Assembly: GCF_012427845.1 (NCBI RefSeq)
Contig: NZ_CP038498.1
Location: 3,286,001 to 3,350,000, forward strand
Reading direction: 5' to 3'
Source of the DNA: Pectobacterium punjabense
GTDB lineage: Bacteria; Pseudomonadota; Gammaproteobacteria; Enterobacterales; Enterobacteriaceae
Length of the DNA stretch: 64,000 nucleotides
Notes under the pieces: model-generated
Told to the model about the DNA's origin: nothing
The model's database searches: none
What the model saw: only the letters and a program-made list of their open reading frames with translations
Position numbers and translations under genes: made by a program
Part shown: piece after piece, positions 48,562 through 59,869 of the stretch
How positions within the stretch are numbered: position 1 is the stretch's first letter
How the letters are laid out: the number at the start of each line of letters is the position of its first letter

Positions 48562-48606
48562 AGATTCATGCTGGTCAGTTAAGTATCGCAATACCGATAG
48601 GGCACC

Positions 48607-48638
48607 GGTGATGAGCGTTTCGACGAAACCTCATCGCC
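48607..48638 (+). terminator. Hairpin after ganB, possible terminator
   Basis: GGTGATGAG and GTTTCG pair with CGAAAC and CTCATCGCC to give a long stem with few mismatches, 46 bases past the ganB stop. No T run. It resembles in layout and partly in sequence the hairpin at 52084-52124. Confidence 0.5.
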
Positions 48639-48715
48639 GTGTGTCGCCTAACAGTAATGTCAGGTGAGCGGCATTATCATACGCACGCTGATAAACAAAC
48701 GAAGAGGTGACTACG

Positions 48716-49057
48716 ATGGGCAAGATTCACAATTTTCGGAAATTGTTCGCATCAATGTTGGGTAAGCAAATTACCGAAATTGAAATCGCTTCACCGTTAG
48801 ACAAAGAGAATTTGCAGCAGTTGGTGAACGCCTTTGGCGGCAAAGAAAATATCGTCAGTCTGGATGCCTGCATCACCCGCCTGCGGGTTGAGGTTCACAG
48901 CCTGCGACTGGTCAACAGCGACAGCCTGCAAAAACTGGGGGCTATCGGCGTGATTATTGTCGGTCATCAGGTACAGGCCATCTTCGGCACCCAATCAGAT
49001 AATCTGCGGCGCGAACTGGCGGCCTGGTTTGAGGATGATGGGGCGGAAGCACACTAA
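48716..49057 (+). CDS. Stand-alone PTS EIIB domain protein (glucose/N-acetylglucosamine type)
   Basis: 113 residues from ATG 48716, with GAAGAGG upstream. It consists of one EIIB domain (about 30-105) with the phospho-accepting cysteine 52 in [13 protein letters not shown], then [19 protein letters not shown]. The first 28 residues ([14 protein letters not shown]) are not part of the domain. No EIIC or EIIA gene is nearby. It could lend phosphate to a distant permease, act as a regulator, or be a remnant of a larger enzyme II. It follows ganB by 154 bases; regulation with gan is unproven. Confidence 0.82.
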   Translation: MGKIHNFRKLFASMLGKQITEIEIASPLDKENLQQLVNAFGGKENIVSLDACITRLRVEVHSLRLVNSDSLQKLGAIGVIIVGHQVQAIFGTQSDNLRRELAAWFEDDGAEAH

Positions 49058-49483
49058 GAGTGTTACGACGCGCTCAACGGTTTTTGCCGTTATCCGGCGT
49101 AAAAAATTATGCAGAGGAGATATCTGACTTAGGGTGAGCCGCATGGACGCGGCGAAAGCTTGCGCCACGTCGGACAAAAACGTCAGAGACGTTTTTGAAC
49201 AGCACTCGTGCTGGCCCGAAGGGCGAGCCCCATTTATGGGGCGAGTAAACGTGTCGCAAGCGGTCCTCTAAGCCTGATACCGACGAAGGCACCGCTTTAG
49301 CGGCATAATTCCCGCCAAAAAGCCGGGGTTCATAGGGGGCTGGCGTAGCCCCCTATGTCGGGCGCGTGCTACGACGTAGCATGAAAATGGCGGCATTATG
49401 GCGCACGAAACCATTTCCACATCCGCATGTAATTTCTACACCCGCATGTACGCATATAAAAGTGTGCCGAAGCTAGCCGCGTC
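49058..49483. other. Convergent intergenic region filled by a mosaic repeat
   Basis: 426 bases between the EIIB gene and the aldo/keto reductase stop. Nearly all is a chain of hairpins forming repeat copy C. After it, CCGCATGTAATTTCTACAC and CCGCATGTACGC form a small repeated CCGCATGTA motif at 49433 and 49443. Confidence 0.7.
49093..49411 (-). repeat. Mosaic intergenic repeat, copy C
   Basis: Read on the minus strand: GTTTCGTGCGC (49401-49411), CGCGCCCGAC, then at once the 11-bp hairpin CATAGGGGGCT/AGCCCCCTATG, then several further hairpins (AAAACGTC/GACGTTTT, GCCC-TTCG-GGGC), then CGCGTCCATGCGGCTCACCC and AATTTTTTACGCCGGA. Same block order as copy B, but a longer middle. No credible open frame. 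Confidence 0.7.
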
Positions 49484-50449
49484 CTAATAACGACTCGCCC
49501 GCTCCAGCAACTCAATATCTTCTGCCGACAGTACCAGCCGCGTCGCACCTGCGAGTTCAGCAACCTGTTCCAGCGATGTCGCACTAGCAATCGGGGCGGT
49601 AATACTTGGACGTGCGATCAGCCAGGCCAGCGCAACCTGCGATGGCGTCGTTTGATGCGCATTCGCCACGCTATCCAGTGCTTCCAAAATGGTGCGACCA
49701 CGCTCGTTCAGGTATTTTTCCACTACGCCCTGCCCGCGCGCACTTTTCGACGCATCCTTCGGCTGACGATACTTGCCTGACAGAAACCCGCTGGCCAGCG
49801 AATAATAGCTAATAACGCCAACCCCTTGCTCACGCACCAGCGGTTCAAGCGCGGCCTCATACCCTTGCCGATCGTACAAATTGTATTCCGGTTGCAGGGT
49901 TTCATAGCGTGCCAGATGGTTGGCTTTGCTGACTTTCAGCGCTTCAGCCAGACGCGCAGCGCTGTAGTTGGACGCCCCAATCGCGCGTACCTTGCCCTCT
50001 TTAATCAGCGCATCAAACGCGGCCAGCGTTTCTTCCAGCGGCGTTTCCTTGTCGTCAGTATGTGCCTGATAGAGATCGATGTAGTCGGTTTGCAAGCGCT
50101 GTAATGAAGCCTCGACCGCCTGACGAATATAGCCAGCAGATAGCCCTTTCTTGCCATCACCCAAATCCATGCCGACTTTGGTGGCAATAATCACCTTGTC
50201 ACGCTGGCCGCTTTTTTTCAGCCAGTTGCCGATGATCGTTTCAGATTCGCCACCTTGATTGCCGGGTGCCCAGCGTGAGTAAACATCGGCGGTATCAATG
50301 AAATTCAGCCGATGCGCCACGAGTGCATCCAGCAGACTAAATGACGTCGACCGATCGACCGTCCAACCAAAAACATTACCACCAAACGAAAAAGGCGGGA
50401 CCACAATGCCTGAACGACCAAGCTCACGTGAGGTATCTGATACTGACAT
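49484..50449 (-). CDS. Aldo/keto reductase
   Basis: 321 residues from ATG 50449 (MSVSDTSRELGRSGIVVPPF) with GGAGAG upstream. TIM-barrel NADPH oxidoreductase: catalytic Asp and Tyr in FIDTADVYSRW, Lys in VIIATKVGMD, His in IDLYQAHTDD. GASNYSAARLAEAL and ISYYSLASGFLSGKY are family blocks. Substrate unknown. Probably monocistronic and divergent from nupC. Confidence 0.9.
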   Translation of the reverse strand: MSVSDTSRELGRSGIVVPPFSFGGNVFGWTVDRSTSFSLLDALVAHRLNFIDTADVYSRWAPGNQGGESETIIGNWLKKSGQRDKVIIATKVGMDLGDGKKGLSAGYIRQAVEASLQRLQTDYIDLYQAHTDDKETPLEETLAAFDALIKEGKVRAIGASNYSAARLAEALKVSKANHLARYETLQPEYNLYDRQGYEAALEPLVREQGVGVISYYSLASGFLSGKYRQPKDASKSARGQGVVEKYLNERGRTILEALDSVANAHQTTPSQVALAWLIARPSITAPIASATSLEQVAELAGATRLVLSAEDIELLERASRY

Positions 50450-50706
50450 AATCACTCTCCTTTTGAATCATGCAGAAAACACCATAAAAATACTCGCCAA
50501 CCTGCAACCCAAAGTAGGGCAATGCAGCTTTCTGTGTGCGATAAGAATAATGAATGAACAGAAAGACCCAAATAACGAGACGTAGCATTTAGTTTAGATA
50601 AAATCCGAAGGTATAATTGTTTTTTTGCGTTCTTCCTCTCATTTTTAGTGCACGCGTTACATAAAATGACGTGGAAAATTTGGCCTGCCTCATATTCGGA
50701 GCACAC

Positions 50707-51903
50707 ATGTCCTTGTCCCATATCGCGCAATTTGTTCTGGCGCTGGTTGTTGTTACGGCGCTGTCGCTACTCGTCTGCCGCGATCGTAAAAGCATTCGTA
50801 TTCGTTTTATTATTCAGCTACTCGTCATCGAAATTCTGCTCGCCTATTTCTTCCTGTACTCAAACGTTGGGTTAGGTGTGGTCAAAGGGTTCGCAGCAGT
50901 CTTCGACAAATTACTCGGATTTGCAGGCCAGGGGACGGACTTCGTATTCGGTGACATGGTGAATAGTGAGAAGAACCTGATTTCCTTCTTCTTCAAAGTG
51001 CTCTGCCCTATCGTCTTCATTTCTGCGCTGATCGGTATTCTGCAATACATTAAAGTGCTGCCAATCATCATCCGCGCCATTGGTACAGTGTTGTCCAAAG
51101 TGAACGGTATGGGCAAACTGGAATCCTTTAACGCGGTCAGTTCACTGATTCTTGGTCAGTCCGAAAACTTCATTGCCTATAAAGATATTCTGGGCAAGAT
51201 GTCCGAAAAACGCATGTACACCATGGCCGCTACCGCGATGTCCACCGTGTCGATGTCCATCGTCGGCGCGTATATGTCTATGCTGGATGCCAAATTCGTC
51301 GTTGCTGCGCTGATTCTGAACATGTTCAGTACCTTCATCGTGCTGTCACTGATTAACCCCTACAAAGTCGGTGAAGAGCCGGAATTGCAGTTGGGTAATC
51401 TGCATGAAAACCAGAGCTTCTTTGAAATGCTGGGCGAATACATTCTGGCAGGCTTCAAAGTTGCTGTGATCGTAGCGGCCATGCTGATCGGTTTCATTGC
51501 ACTGATTGCCGCAGTCAACGCGATTTTCAGCGCCATTTTTGGTATCAGCTTCCAGGAAGTCCTTGGCTACGCGTTCTACCCATTCGCCTGGATCATGGGT
51601 ATCCCGTCTCATGAAGCGCTTCAGGTTGGTAGTATCATGGCAACCAAACTGGTTTCTAACGAATTTGTCGCGATGCTGGAACTGCAAAAAGTGGCAGGCG
51701 AACTGTCTCCACGCAGCGTCGGCATCCTCTCTGTGTTCCTGGTGTCCTTCGCCAACTTCTCGTCTATCGGTATTATTGCAGGCGCGATTAAAGGCCTGAA
51801 TGAGCAGCAAGGTAACGTGGTTTCCCGTTTCGGCCTGAAGCTGGTTTACGGTTCCACGCTGGTGAGCATCCTTTCCGCCTCTATCGCGGGTCTGGTGCTG
51901 TAA
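50707..51903 (+). CDS. nupC: Nucleoside permease NupC (CNT family)
   Basis: 398 residues from ATG 50707 ([20 protein letters not shown]), with CGGAG upstream; matches E. coli NupC along its length. [20 protein letters not shown] and [12 protein letters not shown] carry the nucleoside and cation contact motifs of concentrative transporters. Proton-coupled uptake of nucleosides across the inner membrane. A strong terminator follows. No convincing CRP/CytR site was found upstream. Confidence 0.94.
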   Translation: MSLSHIAQFVLALVVVTALSLLVCRDRKSIRIRFIIQLLVIEILLAYFFLYSNVGLGVVKGFAAVFDKLLGFAGQGTDFVFGDMVNSEKNLISFFFKVLCPIVFISALIGILQYIKVLPIIIRAIGTVLSKVNGMGKLESFNAVSSLILGQSENFIAYKDILGKMSEKRMYTMAATAMSTVSMSIVGAYMSMLDAKFVVAALILNMFSTFIVLSLINPYKVGEEPELQLGNLHENQSFFEMLGEYILAGFKVAVIVAAMLIGFIALIAAVNAIFSAIFGISFQEVLGYAFYPFAWIMGIPSHEALQVGSIMATKLVSNEFVAMLELQKVAGELSPRSVGILSVFLVSFANFSSIGIIAGAIKGLNEQQGNVVSRFGLKLVYGSTLVSILSASIAGLVL

Positions 51904-51934
51904 CCCTTCATCACGTTATAAAATCCTTATCCCA

Positions 51935-51966
51935 GTCCGGCAGTCTTACACTGCCGGATTTTTTTC
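51935..51966 (+). terminator. Terminator after nupC
   Basis: TCCGGCAGT-CTTAC-ACTGCCGGA followed by seven T: textbook intrinsic terminator. Confidence 0.93.
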
Positions 51967-52083
51967 CTACAAACCCTGACACATCTTCCATATTTCCTTC
52001 ATTTTTGTCCGGCATCCCCTGTTTAAACTAGTAAAATGCGGCCATTGGCTAATGTTGATCGCTTAAGCCTCATTTTAGGAGAA

Positions 52084-52124
52084 ACACGGGGATGAGGTTC
52101 CCGCAGGGAAACCTCGCTCCGTGT
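52084..52124. repeat. Long hairpin upstream of mdtA
   Basis: ACACGG, GAGGTT and CC pair with GG, AACCTC and CCGTGT around a GCA loop. It shares GATGAG, GAAACCTC and CCGTGT with the hairpin after ganB, so both may belong to one dispersed family. Confidence 0.55.
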
Positions 52125-52170
52125 ATCTCGATTCTTAAACGATCGGCACGTGGCCATTGGTCCAATAACA

Positions 52171-52218
52171 CGCTGAGTATGACAGCCAACGCACATGCAG
52201 CGTGAAGTATGACGGGTA
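52171..52218. repeat. ERIC-like fragment (copy 4)
   Basis: CAGCCAACGCACATGCAG and GTGAAGTATGACGGGTA are the ERIC right end; the left half is missing. It ends about 40 bases before mdtA, so it lies in the leader of the efflux operon. Confidence 0.7.
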
Positions 52219-52260
52219 GATCGTGCTTCCCGCGCAACCTGGAGAGAGTAATCCACCACT

Positions 52261-53493
52261 ATGAATGCTAAACGTATCCGAGGCCTGCTGGTACTTGCCG
52301 CCGTTATTGCTATTGCCGTACTGATCTGGCGCCACTTTACCCAGACGTCGCCTGCCGCACCCGGCAAGAGTGAACAGCACGCCGCCCGTACGTCAAATTC
52401 GGGTAGCAGCAGTGGTGGTGGACGCAGGGCGGCCATGCGCACGCTGGCTCCCGTACAGGCTGCGCTGACGCAATCTGCCTCCGTACCTTATTATCTCTCC
52501 GGTTTAGGCACAGTAACGGCGGCCAATACCGTGACGCTACGCAGTCGGGTGAACGGGCAACTGATGGCGCTTCACTTTCAGGAAGGGCAACAGGTTAAGG
52601 CGGGCGATCTCCTGGCAGAAATCGACCCCCGCCCGTTTCAGGTTGAACTGACGAAGGCACAGGGGCAGTTGGCAAAAGATCGGGCCGTGCTGGCTAACGC
52701 TCAGCAGGATTTAGCACGCTATCAGCAACTGGTGAAAACCAACCTGATCTCCCGTCAGGAACTGGATACGCAGATCGCCGCCGTGCGTCAGGCGGAAGGC
52801 ACGCTAAAAGCCGATGACGGTGCCGTAGCCAGCGCACAGCTCCAGTTGGATTACAGCAAAATTACCGCACCGATCAGCGGCCGGATCGGTTTAAAACAGG
52901 TCGATGTGGGGAATTACATCACCAGCGGCGACACCAATGGCATTGTCGTGATTACACAGACGTATCCTATCGATGTCGTCTTTACCGTACCGGAAGCGGA
53001 AATCTCCACCATTATTAGCGCGCAGAAATCAGGTCAGCCACCCGTGGTAGAAGCCTGGGATCGCGCCAATCAGAAGAAACTCTCGCAGGGTAGCCTGCTC
53101 AGTATGGATAACCAGATCGACACCACCACCGGTACGATCAAGCTCAAGGCGCGTTTTGATAATCTGGATGATGCCCTGTTCCCGAATCAATTTGTGAATA
53201 TCCGCATGAAGGTCGATACGCTGCAAAACGCCGTTGTTGCCCCCTCCGCTGCGGTGCAAATGGGCAATGAAGGCCGCTTCGTCTGGATTTTGAATGATAA
53301 GAACGAGGTCAGTAAACGTCAGGTCACGACCAGTATCCAGTACGGCCAGTTGGTCGTGGTCACTGCCGGGCTGGATGCCGACGTGAAGGTGGTCACTGAC
53401 GGTATCGATCGTCTGACCGAAGGAACCAAAGTGGAAGTCGTTCCCTCTACGCTGACGGAGAAAACGCCTGCAATCTCTGGGGAGAAATCCTGA
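52261..53493 (+). CDS. mdtA: Multidrug efflux membrane fusion protein MdtA
   Basis: 410 residues. N-terminal membrane anchor ([16 protein letters not shown]), then a low-complexity linker, a lipoyl/hairpin region ([20 protein letters not shown]; coiled coil about 125-185) and a beta barrel ([20 protein letters not shown] block, [16 protein letters not shown]). Periplasmic adaptor linking MdtBC to an outer-membrane channel such as TolC. The stop overlaps the mdtB start (TGATG). Confidence 0.94.
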   Translation: MNAKRIRGLLVLAAVIAIAVLIWRHFTQTSPAAPGKSEQHAARTSNSGSSSGGGRRAAMRTLAPVQAALTQSASVPYYLSGLGTVTAANTVTLRSRVNGQLMALHFQEGQQVKAGDLLAEIDPRPFQVELTKAQGQLAKDRAVLANAQQDLARYQQLVKTNLISRQELDTQIAAVRQAEGTLKADDGAVASAQLQLDYSKITAPISGRIGLKQVDVGNYITSGDTNGIVVITQTYPIDVVFTVPEAEISTIISAQKSGQPPVVEAWDRANQKKLSQGSLLSMDNQIDTTTGTIKLKARFDNLDDALFPNQFVNIRMKVDTLQNAVVAPSAAVQMGNEGRFVWILNDKNEVSKRQVTTSIQYGQLVVVTAGLDADVKVVTDGIDRLTEGTKVEVVPSTLTEKTPAISGEKS

Positions 53494-56400
53494 TGCAGGA
53501 CACCGTTCCAGCCAGCGGAGGCGGGCCGTCACGCCTGTTTATTCTGCGCCCCGTCGCAACGACGTTGTTGATGTTCGCCATTCTGTTGGCCGGTATTATT
53601 GGCTATCGGGCACTGCCCGTTTCAGCGCTGCCCGAGGTTGATTATCCGACGATTCAGGTTGTTACCTTGTATCCTGGAGCCAGCCCCGACGTGGTGACCT
53701 CGGCGATTACCGCGCCGCTGGAACGGCAGTTCGGCCAGATGTCCGGGCTAAAACAGATGTCGACGCAAAGCGCAGGCGGCGCATCCGTCATCACGCTTCA
53801 GTTCCAGCTTGAACTGTCGCTGGATGTCGCGGAGCAGGATGTACAGGCCGCCATTAATGCGGCCAGCAATCTGTTGCCAAGCGATCTGCCCTATCCACCC
53901 ACTTACAGCAAAGTGAACCCGGCTGATCCGCCCATTATGACGCTGGCCGTCACCTCCACCGCAATGTCGATGACGCAGGTGCAGGACATGGTGGACAACA
54001 GGATCGCGCAAAAAATTTCGCAGGTCGCGGGCGTCGGGCTGGTGTCGTTAGCCGGTGGCCAGCGGCCAGCCGTGCGGGTAAGGCTAAACGCGCCGGCGCT
54101 GGCGGCTTACGGCCTGACCAGCGAGACCATTCGCACCGCGATTACCGCCGCCAACGTGAACTCCGCCAAGGGGAGTCTGGATGGTCCAACGCGTTCGGTG
54201 ACGCTCTCCGCCAACGACCAGATGAAATCCGTTGATGACTACCGCAAGCTGATTGTTGCGTGGAAAAATGGCGCACCGGTACGACTTCAGGATGTTGCCA
54301 CTATTGAGCAGGCCGCCGAGAATATTCATCTTGGCGCCTGGGCGAATCGGCAGCAGGCGATCATTATTAACGTTCAGCGCCAGCCGGGTGCCAACGTCAT
54401 CACGACCACGGATAGCATTAACAAGATGCTGCCCGCGTTAAAAGCCAGCCTGCCGAACTCTGTGGATGTCACTACGCTGACTGACCGCACCACCAGCATT
54501 CGCGCTTCAGTAAAAGACGTCCAGTTCGAGTTACTGCTGGCTATCGCACTGGTTGTGATGGTGATTTACCTGTTTTTGCGTAACGCCGTTGCCACACTGA
54601 TCCCGAGCATCGCCGTGCCGCTGTCGCTGATCGGCACCTTTGCCGCCATGTATTTCCTCGGTTTTTCCATCAATAACCTGACGCTGATGGCACTCACCAT
54701 CGCCACGGGTTTCGTGGTAGATGATGCCATCGTGGTGATCGAAAATATCTCCCGGTATATCGAAAAAGGGGAAAAACCGCTTAACGCGGCGCTGAAAGGA
54801 GCGGGAGAAATCGGCTTCACCATCATTTCTCTGACCTTCTCACTCATCGCCGTGCTGATCCCATTGCTGTTTATGGGTGATATCGTCGGACGCTTGTTCC
54901 GCGAGTTTGCCGTGACGCTGGCGGTGTCCATCCTGATTTCTGCCGTTGTGTCGCTCACGCTCACCCCGATGATGTGCGCACGGATGCTAAGCCATCAGTC
55001 GCTGAGTAAACAGAACCGTTTTACTCGTGCCAGTGAGCGTTTCTTCACCCGTCTGATCAATGTCTACGGCATCTGGCTACGCAAAATACTCAATCATCCG
55101 TGGCTAACACTCAGCGTCGCACTGGGTACGCTGTTGCTCACTATCCTGCTCTATATCTGGATTCCGAAGGGCTTCTTCCCGCTACAGGATAACGGCATCA
55201 TTCAGGGCACCGTACAGGCACCGCAGACGGTCTCGTTCAGCAATATGGCTGACCGCCAACAGCGCGTCGTCTCCATTATCATGAAGGACCCCGCGGTAGA
55301 GAGCGTTTCCTCGTATGTCGGCGTCGATGGGACGAATGCCGCACTGAACAGCGGTCGACTGCAAATCAACCTGAAACCGCTCAGTGAACGCAGTGAGCGT
55401 ATTCAGGCGATCATCAGTCGCCTGCAACAGCAAACGGCCCAGATTCCCGGCATTCAGTTGTATCTGCAACCGGTGCAGGATCTCACCATCGACACCCAGA
55501 TTAGCCGCACGCAATATCAGTTTACGTTGCAGGCAATGTCGCTGGATGAACTGAGCGTCTGGGTGCCGAAGCTGATGACCGAACTGAAAAAGCTACCGCA
55601 GCTAGAGGATGTCAGCAGCGACTGGCAAGACGGTGCTGCGGTCGCCTACGTCAACGTCGATCGCGACAGCGCCAGCCGTTTGGGCATCACCATGTCTCAG
55701 GTCGATAGTGCGCTGTATAACGCTTTTGGTCAGCGTCTGGTTTCCACCATCTATACACAGGCCAGCCAATACCGCGTGGTGCTGGAGCACGATACGACCC
55801 ACAATACCGGTCTGGACGCATTGAACGACGTGCGTCTCATCAGCAGCGACGGCGGTACGATCCCGCTCAGCAGCATCGCCACGATTGAAGAGCGTCAGGG
55901 ACCGCTGGCGATCAACCATATCGACCAGTTCCCCTCGACGACGATCTCTTTCAACGTCGCCAGCGGCTACGCACTGGGCGAAGCGGTTGATGCCATCACG
56001 CAGGCTGAACAACAGATGAACCTGCCCGCGGATATCACGACCCGTTTTCAAGGCAGTACGCTGGCGTTCCAGTCGGCGCTGAGCAGCACCGTGTGGCTCA
56101 TCATTGCGGCGATTGTCGCGATGTACATCGTGCTCGGCGTGCTGTACGAAAGCTTTATTCACCCGATCACCATCTTGTCTACGCTGCCAACGGCGGGCGT
56201 CGGTGCGCTGCTGGCGCTCATGATGGCGGGGAATGAGTTAGATGTGATCGCCATTATCGGGATCATCTTGCTCATCGGGATCGTGAAGAAAAACGCCATC
56301 ATGATGATCGACTTCGCGCTAGCGGCGGAGCGAGAACAGGGAATGACACCGTATGACGCTATTTATCAGGCCTGTCTGCTGCGTTTTCGACCGATTCTGA

Positions 56401-56615
56401 TGACCACGATGGCCGCCCTACTCAGTGCGCTGCCGCTGATGCTGAGCACTGGCGTCGGCGCGGAACTGCGCCAGCCGCTAGGGGTCTGTATGGTCGGTGG
56501 CCTGATCATGAGCCAGATTCTGACGCTGTTTACGACACCGGTAATTTACCTGCTGTTTGACCGTCTGGCGGCGCGCTTCCGTCGTGCACCGCGTCAGGAG
56601 GAAGAAATCGAGTGA
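53493..56615 (+). CDS. mdtB: Multidrug efflux RND transporter subunit MdtB
   Basis: 1040 residues, matching E. coli MdtB ([20 protein letters not shown] at the start). Twelve membrane segments and two periplasmic loops. The proton-relay aspartates sit in [14 protein letters not shown], and [15 protein letters not shown] belongs to helix 11. Works as an MdtB2C heterotrimer exporting bile salts, novobiocin and plant-derived compounds. Overlaps mdtC by 4 bases (GTGA). Confidence 0.96.
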   Translation: MQDTVPASGGGPSRLFILRPVATTLLMFAILLAGIIGYRALPVSALPEVDYPTIQVVTLYPGASPDVVTSAITAPLERQFGQMSGLKQMSTQSAGGASVITLQFQLELSLDVAEQDVQAAINAASNLLPSDLPYPPTYSKVNPADPPIMTLAVTSTAMSMTQVQDMVDNRIAQKISQVAGVGLVSLAGGQRPAVRVRLNAPALAAYGLTSETIRTAITAANVNSAKGSLDGPTRSVTLSANDQMKSVDDYRKLIVAWKNGAPVRLQDVATIEQAAENIHLGAWANRQQAIIINVQRQPGANVITTTDSINKMLPALKASLPNSVDVTTLTDRTTSIRASVKDVQFELLLAIALVVMVIYLFLRNAVATLIPSIAVPLSLIGTFAAMYFLGFSINNLTLMALTIATGFVVDDAIVVIENISRYIEKGEKPLNAALKGAGEIGFTIISLTFSLIAVLIPLLFMGDIVGRLFREFAVTLAVSILISAVVSLTLTPMMCARMLSHQSLSKQNRFTRASERFFTRLINVYGIWLRKILNHPWLTLSVALGTLLLTILLYIWIPKGFFPLQDNGIIQGTVQAPQTVSFSNMADRQQRVVSIIMKDPAVESVSSYVGVDGTNAALNSGRLQINLKPLSERSERIQAIISRLQQQTAQIPGIQLYLQPVQDLTIDTQISRTQYQFTLQAMSLDELSVWVPKLMTELKKLPQLEDVSSDWQDGAAVAYVNVDRDSASRLGITMSQVDSALYNAFGQRLVSTIYTQASQYRVVLEHDTTHNTGLDALNDVRLISSDGGTIPLSSIATIEERQGPLAINHIDQFPSTTISFNVASGYALGEAVDAITQAEQQMNLPADITTRFQGSTLAFQSALSSTVWLIIAAIVAMYIVLGVLYESFIHPITILSTLPTAGVGALLALMMAGNELDVIAIIGIILLIGIVKKNAIMMIDFALAAEREQGMTPYDAIYQACLLRFRPILMTTMAALLSALPLMLSTGVGAELRQPLGVCMVGGLIMSQILTLFTTPVIYLLFDRLAARFRRAPRQEEEIE

Positions 56616-59600
56616 AGTTCTTCGCCCTGTTCATCCACCGCCCCGTCGCCACCCTGCTGTTGACGTTGGCCATCGCGCTCTGTGGCGTATTAGGTTTCCG
56701 CCTGTTGCCCGTATCCCCGCTGCCGCAGGTGGATTTCCCGGTGATCTCAGTCAGCGCCTCACTGCCCGGCGCGTCACCCGAAACCATGGCCTCTGCCGTC
56801 GCGACACCGCTGGAGCGTGCGCTCGGTAGAATTGCAGGCGTCAACGAAATGACGTCCACCAGCTCGCTCGGTAGTACGCGCGTCATTCTGGTGTTTAACC
56901 TCGATAGGGATATCAACGGCGCGGCGCGCGATGTTCAGGCGGCTATCAACGCCGCACAGAACCTGCTGCCGTCCGGTATGTCCAACCGCCCGACTTACCG
57001 TAAGGTCAACCCATCCGACGCACCGGTCATGATTCTGACGCTGACTTCGGATACCTACAGCCAAGGTCAACTGTACGATTTCGCGTCCACCCAGTTGTCA
57101 CAGAAAATCTCGCAGATGGAAGGCGTTGGCGATGTCTCTATCGGCGGAAGTTCGCTCCCCGCCGTGCGCGTGGCGCTGAATCCGGTGGCGTTATTTAACC
57201 AAGGCATTTCCCTGGATGACGTACGACAGACCATCGCACAGGCAAATGTGCGCCGACCGCTGGGGAATGTGGAAAACAGCCAGAGAAGTTGGCAGATACA
57301 AACCAACGATGAGCTCAAAACTGCCGATGCTTACGCCCCGCTGATTATCCACTACAACAACGGCGCCGCCGTTCGCCTGAGCGACGTCGCCACGGTGGAA
57401 GATTCCGTGCAAAACGCGCGCAATGCAGGGATGGCGAATGCGAAGCCTGCCATTCTGGTGATGATTCGCCGCGCGCCGGATGCCAACATTATTACCACGG
57501 TAGACAACATCCGCGCCGCGATGCCGGAACTACGCGCCAGCCTGCCTGCCGAAATACAGTTGGATGTCGCACAGGATCGTTCCCCCACGATTCGCGCCTC
57601 GCTGGCAGAAGTCGAGCAATCGCTGCTGATCGCCGTCGCGCTGGTGATTCTGGTCGTCTTCCTGTTCTTACGCTCCGGGCGGGCAACCGCTATTCCGGCA
57701 CTCGCCGTTCCCGTGTCACTCATTGGCACCTTCGCTGCCATGTATCTGTGTGGCTTCAGCCTGAATAACCTGTCGTTGATGGCGCTCACCATTGCTACTG
57801 GTTTTGTGGTGGATGATGCCATCGTGGTATTGGAAAATATTTCCCGCCACATCGAAGCTGGCATGAAGCCGCTCCAGGCATCGCTTCAGGGGGTCAGAGA
57901 AGTGGGGTTCACGGTGTTATCCATGAGTCTGTCGCTGGTGGCGGTGTTCATCCCGCTGCTGTTGATGGACGGCCTGCCGGGGCGACTATTCCGTGAATTC
58001 GCCGTAACGCTGTCGGTGGCGATCATGATTTCCCTGCTGATCTCGCTCACGCTCACCCCCATGCTGTGCGCACGACTGCTGCGTGCCGTGCCCAAACGCA
58101 GCCAGCCGCGCACACGGGGTTTTAATCGTGTATTGCTCGCCATGCAGCAAGGCTACGGGCGATCGCTGAAGTGGGTACTCAACCATGCTCGCTGGGTTTT
58201 GTTGCTCCTGCTGGGCACCATCGCACTCAACGTCTGGCTGTACATCAGTATTCCGAAGACTTTTTTCCCGGAACAGGATACAGGCAGGCTGATGGGCTTT
58301 ATTCAGGCTGACCAGAGTATTTCTTTTCAGGCCATGACGGTGAAGCTCCAGAATTTCATGACCATTGTCAGCAGCGATCCTGCGGTGGATAACGTGAACG
58401 GTTTTACGGGGGGATCGCGAACCAACAGCGGCTCGATGTTTATTTCGCTTAAGCCGCTGTCCGAGCGCGATGTTTCCGCACAGCAGGTAATTAGTCGTCT
58501 GCGCGTCAAGCTGGCCAAGGAACCCGGCGCCAATCTGTTTTTAATGCCAGTGCAGGATATCCGTATCGGCGGACGGGAATCGAGCGCCGGGTATCAGTAC
58601 ACGCTCCTGTCTGATGATTTGAGCGAACTGCGAACCTGGGAGCCAAAGATTCGTGCTGCTTTCAGCAAACTGCCTGAACTGGCCGATGTGAATTCCGATC
58701 AACAGGATAAAGGCGCAGAAATGGCGTTAACCTACGATCGTGATGCGATGGCACAGTTATGCATCAACGTCTCTGCCGCCAATGCATTGCTTAATAATGC
58801 CTTCGGCCAGCGTCAGATTTCGACCATTTATCAGCCGTTAAACCAGTACAAGGTCGTGATGGAAGTAGACGATGCCTACACGCAGGATGTCAGTTCACTG
58901 AACAAGATGTTCGTCATCAATAACGACGGTAAGCCCATCCCACTTTCTTATTTCGCCAGTTGGAAGCCGATCAACGCACCGCTGTCGGTGAACCATCAGG
59001 GACTCTCTGCCGCGTCAACCATCTCTTTTAACCTGCCTGAAGGCACCGATCTTTCCACGGCGACAGCGGCGGTAGAAAGAACCATGACGTCACTGGGCGT
59101 GCCGTCCTCGGTACGCGGTCAGTTTTCTGGTACGGCGCAGGCGTTCCAGCAATCCCAGTCTTCCCAGCTATTGCTGATTCTGGCGGCGATTATCACGGTG
59201 TATATCGTGCTGGGCGTGCTGTATGAAAGCTATGTGCACCCACTGACGATTCTGTCTACCCTCCCCTCGGCAGGCGTGGGCGCTCTACTGGCGCTAGAGT
59301 GGTTTGGCGTACCGTTTAGTCTGGTAGCACTGATTGGTATCATGCTGTTGATTGGGATCGTGAAGAAGAATGCGATCATGATGGTGGATTTCGCGCTGGT
59401 GGCACAGCGCAGCGGCAAGCTGAACGCACGGGACGCCATTTTTCAGGCCTGCCTGCTACGTTTCCGCCCGATTATGATGACCACATTAGCCGCATTGTTT
59501 GGCGCACTGCCGCTCGTGCTGACCAGCGGTGACGGTGCAGAGTTGCGTCAACCGCTCGGCATCACGATTGTCGGCGGGCTGGTGATGAGCCAGATCCTCA

Positions 59601-59692
59601 CGCTGTATACCACCCCGGTGGTATACCTGTTTTTCGACAAGCTGAGGAATATTCGGCGCAAAGCCCCGGAGAAGGATTTGTCACTGTCGTGA
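56612..59692 (+). CDS. mdtC: Multidrug efflux RND transporter subunit MdtC
   Basis: 1026 residues, GTG start inside the mdtB stop. Close to E. coli MdtC throughout ([20 protein letters not shown]). [20 protein letters not shown] carries the relay aspartates. Partner of MdtB. In E. coli mdtD follows directly; here 266 bases containing an inverted-repeat element intervene. Confidence 0.96.
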   Translation: MKFFALFIHRPVATLLLTLAIALCGVLGFRLLPVSPLPQVDFPVISVSASLPGASPETMASAVATPLERALGRIAGVNEMTSTSSLGSTRVILVFNLDRDINGAARDVQAAINAAQNLLPSGMSNRPTYRKVNPSDAPVMILTLTSDTYSQGQLYDFASTQLSQKISQMEGVGDVSIGGSSLPAVRVALNPVALFNQGISLDDVRQTIAQANVRRPLGNVENSQRSWQIQTNDELKTADAYAPLIIHYNNGAAVRLSDVATVEDSVQNARNAGMANAKPAILVMIRRAPDANIITTVDNIRAAMPELRASLPAEIQLDVAQDRSPTIRASLAEVEQSLLIAVALVILVVFLFLRSGRATAIPALAVPVSLIGTFAAMYLCGFSLNNLSLMALTIATGFVVDDAIVVLENISRHIEAGMKPLQASLQGVREVGFTVLSMSLSLVAVFIPLLLMDGLPGRLFREFAVTLSVAIMISLLISLTLTPMLCARLLRAVPKRSQPRTRGFNRVLLAMQQGYGRSLKWVLNHARWVLLLLLGTIALNVWLYISIPKTFFPEQDTGRLMGFIQADQSISFQAMTVKLQNFMTIVSSDPAVDNVNGFTGGSRTNSGSMFISLKPLSERDVSAQQVISRLRVKLAKEPGANLFLMPVQDIRIGGRESSAGYQYTLLSDDLSELRTWEPKIRAAFSKLPELADVNSDQQDKGAEMALTYDRDAMAQLCINVSAANALLNNAFGQRQISTIYQPLNQYKVVMEVDDAYTQDVSSLNKMFVINNDGKPIPLSYFASWKPINAPLSVNHQGLSAASTISFNLPEGTDLSTATAAVERTMTSLGVPSSVRGQFSGTAQAFQQSQSSQLLLILAAIITVYIVLGVLYESYVHPLTILSTLPSAGVGALLALEWFGVPFSLVALIGIMLLIGIVKKNAIMMVDFALVAQRSGKLNARDAIFQACLLRFRPIMMTTLAALFGALPLVLTSGDGAELRQPLGITIVGGLVMSQILTLYTTPVVYLFFDKLRNIRRKAPEKDLSLS

Positions 59693-59730
59693 CGGAACAT
59701 GAGCACCAGTAAAATGCTAATTTAGGAGAA

Positions 59731-59869
59731 GTTTCGTGCGCTTAACGTTCGCTGTTTTTCTAGTAGCGCCCCGAACGCGCCCGACCAAGGGCGGCTCAAT
59801 TGCCGTCGCCCCTGTGTCGTGCGCATACGGAAAACATGCAGAGAAAAACAAATGTTAAGCGCACGAAAC
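59731..59869 (+). repeat. Mosaic intergenic repeat, copy A, with perfect terminal inverted repeats
   Basis: 139 bases bounded by GTTTCGTGCGCTTAAC and its exact reverse complement GTTAAGCGCACGAAAC. The arms continue imperfectly (TGTTTTTCT / AGAAAAACA). Inside are CGCGCCCGAC and the hairpin AGGGCG/CGCCCCT, homologous to copies B and C. It lies between mdtC and mdtD. No target-site duplication is visible. Confidence 0.75.

Larger units (their letters stand above)
51904..52260. other. nupC-mdtA intergenic region
   Basis: 357 bases: nupC terminator, AT-rich stretch, a long hairpin at 52084-52124, and the right end of an ERIC-like element. The mdtA promoter must be here. No clear BaeR box. Confidence 0.65.

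Noticed and set aside
49107..49292. Small open frames in the 49.1-49.4 kb region
   Set aside because: The region is a chain of hairpins (repeat copy C); the frames are by-products of inverted repeats.
51966..52080. BaeR box upstream of mdtA
   Set aside because: Several TTCCAT or TTCATTTTT stretches partly resemble the consensus, but none matches well enough to call.
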